Part shown: positions 1 through 6,566 of the stretch, piece after piece | How the letters are laid out: each line of letters begins with the position of its first letter | Numbering within the stretch: the stretch's first letter is position 1 | From: SIG598 sp045605025 | Lineage (GTDB): Bacteria; Bacillota; Clostridia; Oscillospirales; Acutalibacteraceae | Assembly (NCBI GenBank): GCA_045605025.1 | Contig: JAZUPE010000053.1 | Span: 1-13,920 of the forward strand | Direction of reading: 5' to 3' | DNA length: 13,920 nt | Position numbers and translations under genes: made by a program | The notes under the pieces: generated by a model | Told to the model about the DNA's origin: nothing | The model's database searches: none | The model's input: the letters and a program-made list of their open reading frames with translations, nothing else

Positions 1-1701
1 CTACGATCCGACTTTGTGTTCGCCACACCCGAGCGGCTGGATGATATAGTAAATCTGCACATAAATTCGCTTGAAACGCCCGTTACTGTTGTGGCGCAAA
101 CCACCTTCGATACAAATCGTTGGGAAAAATGCGCTGAAAAAATAAAAAAAGTGTTTACGAACGCGATAATCTTTGGTACAATATGTAATGCGACTCAAAA
201 CAGGCAGAGTGAGGCGAGAGAGCTTGCCAGACGATGCGATCTGATGCTGGTAATCGGAGGCAGAAACAGCTCCAACACACAGAAGCTGCTGTCAATATGC
301 TCGGAACACGGCCGGGCATGTCTGATGGAAACCGCCGCCGAGCTTCCGGTCGAAGAGGTTCGGGCCGCAAATGACATTGGCATTACTGCCGGCGCTTCCA
401 CGCCTGCGGGTATAATTAAGGAGGTATTGGAATCCATGTCTGTAAACTATTCCAATGAAGAAAACTTTGCTGCGTTGCTTGAAGAATCATTCAAGAACTC
501 AAATACAAACGGAAAGGTAGTCGAAGGTACCGTTGTAGGCATCGCTCCCGGCGAGATCTATGTTGATGTGGGCCGCAAGCAGTCCGGTATCGTCACTCTC
601 GATGAGCTGACTGATAATCCGAACCTGACCCCCGCTGACATTGTCAAGGTCGGCGATACCCTTGAGCTTATGATACTTCGCACCAACGACCAGGAAGGTT
701 ACATATACCTCTCCAAGCGTATACTCGACTCCAGCCGTTCGTGGGAGGAGATCAAGGCAGCTGCACCCAAGATCGTTAACCGCGCCAGAAGAAACAGAGA
801 CGACAGCGACGAGGATGTATTCCGCGCTGACGACGAGCAGACCGAGGCCGCTCCCGCTCCCGTCGATGAGGTCATCGAAAGAGAGCCCGAAGGCGAACCC
901 ACCGTATTCACCGGTGTTGTCACCGAAGTTGTCAAGGGCGGCGTTATCGCTTCCTACAAGGGCGTTAAGGTATTCATTCCCGCCGGTCAGGCTACCCTGA
1001 CCCGTGGCGAGCCTCTTGAGGGTCTGCTCAAGAAGGAAGTCAAGTTCATCATCCTGGAAGTCAACCCCGGCCGTCGTCGTGCTGTCGGTTCCATCCGTGC
1101 GGTCCTCAACAAGGAGCGCAAGGCTCAGGAGAAGGCTTTCTGGGAGTCCATCGAGGTCGGTCAGGTGTTCACCGGCAGCGTCAAGTCCCTCACCACCTAT
1201 GGTGCGTTTGTTGATCTGGGCGCCGTTGATGGTATGATCCACATTTCCGAGCTGTCCTGGAACCGCATCAAGCATCCCTCTGAGGTCGTCAATGTCGGCG
1301 ATGTCGTTGAGGTTAATGTCAAGAAGGTCGATGCCGAGAAGAGAAAGATCTCCCTGGGCTACAAGAAGACCGAGGACAATCCTGTTGAGATCCTGCGCGC
1401 AAACTATCCCGTTGGTACCATCATCGAGGCTCCCGTTGTCGGTACTCCCGATTTCGGTGCTTTCGTCCGCATTCTGCCGGGCATCGATGGTTTGATCCAC
1501 ATCAGCCAGCTGAGCAACACTCACGTTGCCAAGCCCACTGACGTTGTCAATGTCGGCGATACCATCCGCGCAATCATCACTGATATCGACTTTGAGCGTC
1601 CCAGCCCCAGAGTCAGCCTGTCTGCCCGTCAGCTCCTTGAGGAAGCTGCCGCTCCCGCTGAAGAGGCTGCTGAGGAAGTCGCAGAGGAGTCTGCTGAGTA
1701 A
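1..1701 (+). CDS. ispH-rpsA: Bifunctional 4-hydroxy-3-methylbut-2-enyl diphosphate reductase / 30S ribosomal protein S1 (IspH-RpsA fusion), 5'-truncated
   Basis: The frame is open from base 1, so the start and the N-terminal half of IspH lie outside; 566 codons are visible. Residues 1-146 match the C-terminal part of IspH, the iron-sulfur enzyme making IPP and DMAPP in the MEP pathway. Visible signatures are VAQTTF, TICNAT with the third cluster cysteine, RNSSN and TAGASTP. From about residue 170 there are four S1 RNA-binding domains (about 170-240, 301-372, 386-457, 471-545). Domains 3 and 4 are the most canonical, with GAFVDL..DGMIHISELS and GAFVRI..DGLIHISQLS. An acidic linker separates domains 1 and 2, and the tail is Ala/Glu-rich. 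Such fusions are known in Clostridia. Codon use changes sharply at the junction: all 25 lysines after the junction Met are AAG, whereas the visible IspH part has 4 AAA and 2 AAG. A strong hairpin terminator follows. Identification is very secure; whether S1 is also made separately is unknown. Confidence 0.96.
   Translation, partial: LRSDFVFATPERLDDIVNLHINSLETPVTVVAQTTFDTNRWEKCAEKIKKVFTNAIIFGTICNATQNRQSEARELARRCDLMLVIGGRNSSNTQKLLSICSEHGRACLMETAAELPVEEVRAANDIGITAGASTPAGIIKEVLESMSVNYSNEENFAALLEESFKNSNTNGKVVEGTVVGIAPGEIYVDVGRKQSGIVTLDELTDNPNLTPADIVKVGDTLELMILRTNDQEGYIYLSKRILDSSRSWEEIKAAAPKIVNRARRNRDDSDEDVFRADDEQTEAAPAPVDEVIEREPEGEPTVFTGVVTEVVKGGVIASYKGVKVFIPAGQATLTRGEPLEGLLKKEVKFIILEVNPGRRRAVGSIRAVLNKERKAQEKAFWESIEVGQVFTGSVKSLTTYGAFVDLGAVDGMIHISELSWNRIKHPSEVVNVGDVVEVNVKKVDAEKRKISLGYKKTEDNPVEILRANYPVGTIIEAPVVGTPDFGAFVRILPGIDGLIHISQLSNTHVAKPTDVVNVGDTIRAIITDIDFERPSPRVSLSARQLLEEAAAPAEEAAEEVAEESAE
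418..438 (+). promoter_or_regulatory. Candidate internal ribosome binding site and start for free S1
   Basis: Within the ispH-rpsA frame a perfect AAGGAGG (418-424) precedes an in-frame ATG at 436. The peptide from this ATG begins MSVNYSNEENFAALLEESF, which resembles the native N-terminus of unfused S1 proteins. The 11-nt gap is longer than the usual 5-9 nt, and AAG-GAG-GT also simply encodes the IKEV stretch common at IspH C-termini, so the match may be partly coincidental. The sharp codon-use change begins here. Confidence 0.4.
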
Positions 1702-1716
1702 TTTTCCGATTTTCCG

Positions 1717-1760
1717 CGCCCCGGCTGAAATTATGCCGGGGCGTTTGTCGTTGATTTCTT
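1717..1760 (+). terminator. Intrinsic terminator of ispH-rpsA
   Basis: A perfect 9-bp GC-rich stem (CGCCCCGGC 1717-1725 with GCCGGGGCG 1735-1743) has a 9-nt loop and is followed by a T-rich stretch with some interruptions. It begins 15 bases after the stop. The remaining spacer up to 1900 shows no clear promoter; a purine-rich GAAGGAAAGG near 1818-1827 precedes only a 7-codon frame. Confidence 0.85.
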
Positions 1761-1900
1761 TATCGGTACTGTTGTGATGCGGAAGCGGCGGCAGAATCGC
1801 TGTTGATAAGATAATCTGAAGGAAAGGAAACGTGCTGACCAACAGCGCAAGCTGACGGATCCGTTGCGTGCAGAGCGTTGGCTTCCACGGTCGGAAATAG

Positions 1901-2629
1901 ATGATGGCAATCTGGAACCCGTGGCACGGCTGCCGCAAAATCAGCGAGGGCTGCAGACACTGTTATGTGTATCGCACTGACTCGCGCTATGGTCGGGACA
2001 GTTCGGTGCCGGAAAAAAACAAAAACTTTGACCTGCCTCTGCACAAGGATCGCAGCGGCAGCTATAAGATCAGGTCAGGCGAGCTGGTGTACACCTGCTT
2101 TACATCCGATTTCTTTCTTGATGCTGCAGACCAGTGGAGGGGAGAGGCATGGGATATCATGCGCATCCGCAGCGATTTGCGATATCTCATAATCACCAAG
2201 CGCATTGACCGGTTTGAGCAGTGTGTTCCCGACGACTGGGGAGATGGCTGGGATAACGTGTGTATATGCTGCACCTGCGAAAATCAGGACCGCGCTGACT
2301 ATCGTCTGCCGACTTTTCTGCAGGCGCCGATCAGACACCGGCAGATAGTGTGCGAGCCGCTGCTGGGGCGCGTTGATCTGAGCCGGTATCTCGGCGGCTG
2401 GATCGAGGGCGTGGTTGTCGGCGGAGAATCGGGAAACGAGGCGCGGCTGTGCGATTACGATTGGGTGCTGGATATCAGGAATCAGTGCAGGCTCAAAGAT
2501 GTGCCGTTTCACTTCAAACAGACAGGTGCGCTCTTCCGCAAGGACGGACGGGTGTTCCGCGTGCCGCGGCGTTTTCAGCACGCTCAGGCGGCAAAGGCAG
2601 GCATTGATCTGCCGGAGGATATTGATTAA
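1901..2629 (+). CDS. DUF5131 family protein (phage Gp37/Gp68-like, three-cysteine motif)
   Basis: A 242-residue soluble protein matching the Gp37/Gp68 (DUF5131) family. The N-terminal WNPWHGC...GCRHCY carries three cysteines, C11, C18 and C21, spaced CX6CX2C, which recalls a radical-SAM cluster site but with different spacing. Further family landmarks follow in order: TSDFFLDAADQWR (68-80), IITKR (97-101), CTCENQ (124-129), CEPLLG (151-156), GGESG (174-178) and FHFKQTG (203-209). The biochemical function of the family is not established; many members occur in phages, often beside a TcmP-type partner gene, and none is seen here. The start is fixed because an in-frame TAG lies immediately upstream; ATG at 1904 is an alternative. 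The ribosome site is weak. The gene is monocistronic, between two terminator-like hairpins. Family assignment is confident; function is not. Confidence 0.85.
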   Translation: MMAIWNPWHGCRKISEGCRHCYVYRTDSRYGRDSSVPEKNKNFDLPLHKDRSGSYKIRSGELVYTCFTSDFFLDAADQWRGEAWDIMRIRSDLRYLIITKRIDRFEQCVPDDWGDGWDNVCICCTCENQDRADYRLPTFLQAPIRHRQIVCEPLLGRVDLSRYLGGWIEGVVVGGESGNEARLCDYDWVLDIRNQCRLKDVPFHFKQTGALFRKDGRVFRVPRRFQHAQAAKAGIDLPEDID

Positions 2630-2650
2630 TTGTCAACGTTTTGCTAAAAT
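2622..2650 (+). promoter_or_regulatory. Candidate sigma-A promoter for the YwaF/hydrolase unit
   Basis: TTGATT (2622-2627), a 17-nt spacer and TAAAAT (2645-2650), the latter preceded by TGC as in an extended -10. The -35 overlaps the stop of the DUF5131 gene. Transcription would begin near 2657, placing the following hairpin inside the leader of the next gene. Confidence 0.45.
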
Positions 2651-2664
2651 CATGACAGCGTACG

Positions 2665-2705
2665 ACCGCGGGGCTTTCCGATGCGCTGCCGCGGTATTCT
2701 TTTTT
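2665..2705 (+). terminator. Terminator-like hairpin between DUF5131 and YwaF genes
   Basis: A perfect 7-bp stem (ACCGCGG 2665-2671 with CCGCGGT 2689-2695) is followed by ATTCTTTTTT. It can end the DUF5131 transcript. If the promoter at 2622-2650 is real, it lies in the leader of the YwaF gene and could instead act as an attenuator. Confidence 0.55.
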
Positions 2706-2719
2706 GCGGGAGGGATATC

Positions 2720-3463
2720 ATGGGCTTTTTTGATGTGGTGTACTACGGGGCTGATTGCGGAACGCTGTTTGACGCGGAGCATCTTATCTGGATGACCGGC
2801 ATTGCGCTTGCCGGTGTGATACTGTGTCTGATTCACCGTCGCCTGACTGAGAAGGGGAGACGCGCATTCAAGCGAACCGTCGCGCTGACCATGTTCGGCG
2901 TGTATCTGCTGCGTCAGCTGATAATCCTCGCGCAAGGTGAATACGGCGTGTGGTGTCTGCCGTTGCATCTGTGCGGAATGTCACTGTATATCGAGGCGGT
3001 GGACAGTCTTTTCCCGAACCGGTTTACCCGTGAACTGTGCTACGCGGTGTGTATGCCCGGTGCGCTGATGGGCACGATCTACGCCAACTGGACGTATATG
3101 CCCACGTTCAATTTTATCTACATAACCAGCTTTGTGCTTCACGGGCTGATGGTAATCTATCCGCTGCTTGCTCTCACGGGAGGAGATTACCGTCCGTCGG
3201 TCAGGTGGCTGCCCGCCTGTTTCGGTTTTCTTGCGGCGGTCAGCGTGCCGGTGTACTTCTTTAATATGCATTTTGGAACCAACTATATGTTTCTTTCGCG
3301 TCCGTCCCCCGGCTCGCCCCTTGAACTGTTTGAACAGTGGTTCGGCAACCCGGGGTACCTGCTGGGGTTTGTGATTATGATCGCGATTCTGTGGACGGTC
3401 ATGTACGCGCCGTTTGTTATATTGTCCGCAAGAGAAAAGCGACTCTCTCAGAATGAGGAATGA
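2720..3463 (+). CDS. YwaF/TMEM164-like integral membrane protein (TIGR02206 type)
   Basis: A 247-residue polytopic membrane protein with about six or seven hydrophobic segments. It carries the family landmarks LPLHLCGMS (80-88), a conserved His in the LHGLM segment (H140) and GTNYMFLSRPSPGSPL (186-201), which identify the bacterial YwaF family, related to eukaryotic TMEM164. The function in bacteria is not established; the human relative has been linked to lipid acyl transfer, and Cys85 and His140 would be residues to compare. ATG 2720 is preferred over an upstream start at 2681 because GGGAGGG (2708-2714) sits 5 nt before it and the upstream start would fall inside the hairpin. The alpha/beta hydrolase gene begins 16 bp downstream, so the two are probably co-transcribed. 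Confidence 0.85.
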   Translation: MGFFDVVYYGADCGTLFDAEHLIWMTGIALAGVILCLIHRRLTEKGRRAFKRTVALTMFGVYLLRQLIILAQGEYGVWCLPLHLCGMSLYIEAVDSLFPNRFTRELCYAVCMPGALMGTIYANWTYMPTFNFIYITSFVLHGLMVIYPLLALTGGDYRPSVRWLPACFGFLAAVSVPVYFFNMHFGTNYMFLSRPSPGSPLELFEQWFGNPGYLLGFVIMIAILWTVMYAPFVILSAREKRLSQNEE

Positions 3464-3479
3464 TTCGGGAGGATTATTC

Positions 3480-4229
3480 ATGGCTCACAAGGAATACCGC
3501 AGGGAGCGACCGGAAAGCACCGGTGTGGTGCTGTTCGTTCACGGGATACAAGGCTCGCCCGATCAGTTTATTCCGTTTTACGATGCCGTGCCGGACGAAT
3601 GGTCGATAGTAAATATTCTGCTGGACGGTCATGGCGGCGGTGTGCGCGATTTTTCCCGCACCTCAATGAAAAAGTGGAAGACTCAGGTCGAAAAGGTCAC
3701 AGATGAACTTGCCGAACGCTATGAAAACATCGTGATCGCCGGTCATTCCATGGGCACATTCTTCGCAATGGATACCGCACGCCGGCTGCCGGAAAAGGTA
3801 AGGGGACTGTGTCTGCTGTGCGTACCTCTGACAATCGCCGTTAAGCCACGTGCAGGGATTAATTCCATGCGCGTGGTGCTTACCTCGCCTCCGGATAAGA
3901 ATCCGGTCATTGCGGCCGCCCGCGCGGCATACAGCATCGAGCTGGATAAAAAGATGTGGCGGTATATCGGCTGGATTCCCCGCTATCTTGAGCTGTTCAG
4001 GGAAGCCGGACGACAGAGAAAACTCATCGCGGAGCTGGATCTGCCCTGTGCTGTCTGTCAGGCGGCAAGGGACGAGCTGGTCAGTCGCAGGTCGGAAAAA
4101 TATATCGCGAAAAATCCTCGGATTGACCTTTCGGTGCTTCCGTCTTCCGGTCATTTCTTCTTCCCGGAGGAGGATCTTTCTCTGATGCGCGGCAGACTGG
4201 CTGCGATATGCGGGAAAGGCGATCAGTAG
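3480..4229 (+). CDS. Alpha/beta hydrolase (esterase/lipase, serine hydrolase)
   Basis: A 249-residue protein with the complete landmarks of an alpha/beta hydrolase. These are an oxyanion-hole segment HGIQGSP (21-27), LDGHGGG (48-54), the nucleophile elbow GHSMG with Ser90, a likely acid Asp198 in ARDELVS, and the catalytic His225 in SSGHFFF. There is no signal peptide, so it is probably cytoplasmic and acts on small esters or acylglycerols in the manner of the monoacylglycerol lipase/carboxylesterase group; the substrate cannot be read from the sequence. ATG 3480 is chosen because GGGAGG (3467-3472) is placed 7 nt upstream; the longer frame from 3414 would overlap the YwaF gene. Co-transcription with the YwaF-like gene suggests, without proof, a shared role in lipid or envelope metabolism. 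A bidirectional terminator follows. Confidence 0.88.
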   Translation: MAHKEYRRERPESTGVVLFVHGIQGSPDQFIPFYDAVPDEWSIVNILLDGHGGGVRDFSRTSMKKWKTQVEKVTDELAERYENIVIAGHSMGTFFAMDTARRLPEKVRGLCLLCVPLTIAVKPRAGINSMRVVLTSPPDKNPVIAAARAAYSIELDKKMWRYIGWIPRYLELFREAGRQRKLIAELDLPCAVCQAARDELVSRRSEKYIAKNPRIDLSVLPSSGHFFFPEEDLSLMRGRLAAICGKGDQ

Positions 4230-4234
4230 ATAAT

Positions 4235-4269
4235 AAAAAGCAGCGAAGCCGGGCCTCGCTGCTTTTTTT
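4235..4269. terminator. Bidirectional intrinsic terminator between convergent genes
   Basis: AGCAGCGA (4239-4246) pairs perfectly with TCGCTGCT (4256-4263). It is flanked by five A on the left and seven T (4263-4269) on the right, so it can stop the hydrolase transcript on the plus strand and the pnuC transcript on the minus strand. Confidence 0.93.
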
Positions 4270-4281
4270 GCATCTGTGTGA

Positions 4282-4968
4282 TTATTTGCCGCTCTGTCGG
4301 CGTTCCATTCTCCGCCAGCTGATGAATCCGTAAATGTCGTTGACGAGAAACATCACGAAGCACGCAACCATTGGGAGGCAGGAGATATCCGAGACTGCTG
4401 CCGCTATCCACAGCACAATCAGCACGATATCGTTTGCCGCGTAGCCCAGGGCGTAATAGGGGCTGCGCAGAAAGGTGAGGTAGCAGGCAACGTACGATGT
4501 GGTTATGGAGAAGGTGCTGACCAGCAGCTTTGCGTTGCCCAGCGCCCGCAGAATACAATAGAAACCGATGGTTGCGGCTGCGGCTGTTATACACATGAAT
4601 ATCAGCTGTCCGCGGGATACAGGGCTGGTTTTTACCTCACGGGTGCCTTCGTTTGGGTGGCGCAGCCAGGATACCACCGCCATCGCCGCGATCGGCGCGG
4701 TGATGCACAGATAGGTTATCATCTCGCCGTAGTAGCGGAAGTGAAAGGAAACAACGCCGTAGAATACCGCGAAGACAATGGTCAGCACTTGTCCGAGAAC
4801 ATACCCTTTGGCGACAAAGATCAGCGCGGTGACACCGATCAGTGACGCTGCGGAGGAAAGAACATCTTTTCCTCCGGAGACAATGGCGGAAAGTACAACG
4901 ACCGCCATTGATGTCAGCCATAATCCCAGCTCAAAGCCGGTCAGATCGCGGAATGGGTTGTGTTTCAT
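4282..4968 (-). CDS. pnuC: PnuC-family nicotinamide riboside transporter
   Basis: A 228-residue membrane protein with about seven hydrophobic segments and the hallmarks of PnuC: YYGEMITYLC (79-88), an ND pair in NDIVLIVLW (179-187) and a second one near the C-terminus, VNDIYGFISW (209-218). Family members move vitamin precursors, classically nicotinamide riboside for NAD synthesis, by facilitated diffusion with metabolic trapping; some relatives carry thiamine or riboflavin, so the substrate is inferred. ATG at 4968 is preferred over the frame start at 4992 because GGAGG (4976-4980) lies 7 nt upstream. The gene has its own consensus promoter (5085-5113) and a structured leader of about 110 nt. 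It lies downstream of a glycoside hydrolase gene on the same strand and ends at a shared bidirectional terminator. No NadR-like kinase is visible nearby. Confidence 0.92.
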   Translation of the reverse strand: MKHNPFRDLTGFELGLWLTSMAVVVLSAIVSGGKDVLSSAASLIGVTALIFVAKGYVLGQVLTIVFAVFYGVVSFHFRYYGEMITYLCITAPIAAMAVVSWLRHPNEGTREVKTSPVSRGQLIFMCITAAAATIGFYCILRALGNAKLLVSTFSITTSYVACYLTFLRSPYYALGYAANDIVLIVLWIAAAVSDISCLPMVACFVMFLVNDIYGFISWRRMERRQSGK

Positions 4969-5078
4969 AATTGTTCCTCCAACAAAAAGCATCCGCCCTG
5001 CACATCTTCAAAGACCTAACGATGTGCAAAACGGATGCGTTTTTCTGCATCCACTACCCGGTGGCAGTGATATATCAT
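4969..5078 (-). promoter_or_regulatory. Structured pnuC leader with mutually exclusive hairpins (candidate attenuator or riboswitch)
   Basis: Read on the minus strand, the leader contains a first hairpin (CTGC/GCAG and CAC/GTG arms, 5067-5045). A two-part stem follows: GCATCCG (5038-5032) with CGGATGC (4995-4989), enclosing GCACATC (5027-5021) with GATGTGC (5006-5000). Five T (4988-4984) follow it, just before the ribosome site. GGATGC at 5052-5047 inside the first hairpin can instead pair with GCATCC at 5038-5033, which would break the terminator-like stem. The layout is that of transcription attenuation. It does not match the TPP or FMN riboswitch cores, and no ligand is assigned. Confidence 0.6.
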
Positions 5079-5084
5079 TGTGGA

Positions 5085-5113
5085 ATTATAACATTGAACG
5101 GGAGTGCTGTCAA
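5085..5113 (-). promoter_or_regulatory. Consensus sigma-A promoter of pnuC
   Basis: On the minus strand a perfect TTGACA (5113-5108), exactly 17 nt, and a perfect TATAAT (5090-5085). The expected start is near 5078. The -35 box begins only 8 bases after the stop codon of the upstream glycoside hydrolase gene. Confidence 0.9.
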
Positions 5114-5121
5114 GGCGATAA

Positions 5122-6459
5122 TCAGCCCGACAGCAGCAGATTTTTTACGTGTTCCATCTCGGCGTCGGTCTGTTCGCCGGTGAGATATTCGTAGGAATAA
5201 ATCATAAATCCGGCTGCGTTGATGTCCGATCTGCGGATATATTCGATCTGGTCGGCGATGATGCGATCACTTCTCAGCCATTTTCCGCCGTCTGCATCGG
5301 AACCCGCTTTGTAAAGTGCCAGACCGACATAGTAATCGACATCCTTGCACGTGACCATTGACTTCCACTCTGCTGCACGCTGCGCAAAGGGGGCGGCATT
5401 GCTGTCAAATGTCCAGTAGATCTGCGGGCAGATATAGTCGATGTAGCCGGGAGTGGAACACCATTCGTAAACGTCAGCGCCCATCAGCAGACAGTTTTCG
5501 ATGTTTCCGGCAGGACTGATTCCAAAGACGCAATTGCTGTTGGTGGCCTTTACCCTGCTGTAAACGTCCCTGACCAACGTGTTGATGTTGTTTGTGCGCC
5601 ACTCACGCAGAGTCATGGTGCCCCCGTTGTTCAGATAGCTCTGATACCGGGCGCTGTCGTCAAAGGCTTCGTCGTTCGCGGGGTAGAAGTAATCGTCCCA
5701 GTGCAGGCCGTCAATCTTGTAGTTGGCGGCGAGCTCGGCCATGCCGTTTATGATGAGCGCACGGACCTCCTCGACTGCAGGGTTATAGAATTTGCCGTCA
5801 TTGTAGTCGATGACCCAGTCGTCGTTCAACGGGTTGTCATCGCAGCGCCACACGTTGTAGGGGTTGTCGGCTGACAGCGCTTCGGGGACGTTGCCGCCTG
5901 CCAGCTGAATGCGCAGCGGGTTGACCCAAGCGTGCAGCTGCATGCCGTTTTCGTGAGCCTTGTCAATGATGTATGCAAGGGGATCAAAGTTGTCTGCACA
6001 GGGCACGCCCTGAGTTCCGACCATAAGGTGGGAATATGGGAAATACATGGAATCGTATACTGCGTCACCAAATGGACGCACGTGGAAAATAATAGCATTT
6101 GCACCGATCGATTTGCAGTTTGACACAATACGGTCAATCTTATCAGGAGTTATGTTGCAGATAGATTTGTATGGTACCCATACTGCTCTCAGTTCATCGT
6201 TTTCGCCAAGAGTGACTTGATTTGGGATAGCGGTTAGGGCAGAGTTGTAATCCTGACTTGTCCAGGCAGGTGCGCTTTCTACGCGTTCTACAGGCTGCTG
6301 GGGAATTACCTCTGCGCTGTCGGGGTAGGTGGTAATGGAGCCGGCATAGCTGTTGCCCTGTGTGTTCACGGCGATGACTACGCATACGCAGAAAAGCACA
6401 AGGGAGAGGCATATGGCTCCGGTGATAATCCAGACTTTTTTGACGGCGCTGTTTTTCAT
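5122..6459 (-). CDS. Membrane-anchored glycoside hydrolase-like protein (DUF187/GHL10 family, YngK-like)
   Basis: A 445-residue protein with an N-terminal signal anchor (hydrophobic residues 9-31 after MKNSAVKK), a Pro/Ser-rich linker to about residue 85, and a TIM-barrel-like domain of the GHL10/DUF187 type. Landmarks are LRAVWVPY (90-97), HVRPFGDAVYDSMYFP (126-141), LHAWVNPLR (175-183), DGLHWDDYFYP (250-260), ISPAGN (314-319) and YICPQIYW (342-349). The acidic DD in HWDDYFYP is the best candidate for catalysis. Family members are thought to act on cell-wall or envelope glycans at the cell surface; the substrate is not known. ATG 6459 is chosen because AAAGGAG is placed about 7 nt before it and it directly opens a Lys-containing signal anchor; the frame start at 6495 lies inside the promoter region. 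A TTGATA-N18-TATAAT promoter lies upstream. There is no terminator before pnuC except the pnuC leader hairpin. Confidence 0.88.
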   Translation of the reverse strand: MKNSAVKKVWIITGAICLSLVLFCVCVVIAVNTQGNSYAGSITTYPDSAEVIPQQPVERVESAPAWTSQDYNSALTAIPNQVTLGENDELRAVWVPYKSICNITPDKIDRIVSNCKSIGANAIIFHVRPFGDAVYDSMYFPYSHLMVGTQGVPCADNFDPLAYIIDKAHENGMQLHAWVNPLRIQLAGGNVPEALSADNPYNVWRCDDNPLNDDWVIDYNDGKFYNPAVEEVRALIINGMAELAANYKIDGLHWDDYFYPANDEAFDDSARYQSYLNNGGTMTLREWRTNNINTLVRDVYSRVKATNSNCVFGISPAGNIENCLLMGADVYEWCSTPGYIDYICPQIYWTFDSNAAPFAQRAAEWKSMVTCKDVDYYVGLALYKAGSDADGGKWLRSDRIIADQIEYIRRSDINAAGFMIYSYEYLTGEQTDAEMEHVKNLLLSG

Positions 6460-6486
6460 AAATAGCTCCTTTTGCTTTGGTTTATC

Positions 6487-6515
6487 TTGACACATTATAT
6501 CAAAAAATGTACCAT
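6487..6515 (+). promoter_or_regulatory. Possible divergent promoter for the DUF1294 gene
   Basis: A perfect TTGACA (6487-6492), a 17-nt spacer and a poor -10, TACCAT (6510-6515). It overlaps the minus-strand promoter of the glycoside hydrolase gene, so the two could interfere. The -10 is weak and this is tentative. Confidence 0.3.
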
Positions 6516-6523
6516 TATATCAA
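6494..6523 (-). promoter_or_regulatory. Promoter of the glycoside hydrolase gene, with 20-nt-spaced repeat
   Basis: On the minus strand TTGATA (6523-6518), an 18-nt spacer and a perfect TATAAT (6499-6494). The 11-mer TTGATATAATG occurs twice here (6523-6513 and 6503-6493) with a 20-nt period, so either copy could supply a -10 box. Confidence 0.6.
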
Positions 6524-6566
6524 GTGGGGCCTGATCCCCGCGTAATTTGCAGGGGAGTGATTGTAT

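Noticed and set aside
1832..1855. GAAGGAAAGG followed by a 7-codon GTG frame upstream of the DUF5131 gene
   Set aside because: Too short to support as a leader peptide; it is in the same frame as the DUF5131 gene but ends in TGA, and no alternative RNA structure was found with it.
499..1938. 479-residue open frame on the minus strand opposite ispH-rpsA
   Set aside because: It is a shadow of the highly biased S1 codons; the plus-strand frame gives an unmistakable four-domain S1 protein, and the minus frame has no recognisable domain.
4969..5078. pnuC leader as a TPP or FMN riboswitch
   Set aside because: The conserved CTGAGA and GATCTGG..AATGCCAGCG-type cores of TPP and the AGG..GGGTG..ATTCC pattern of FMN riboswitches are absent.
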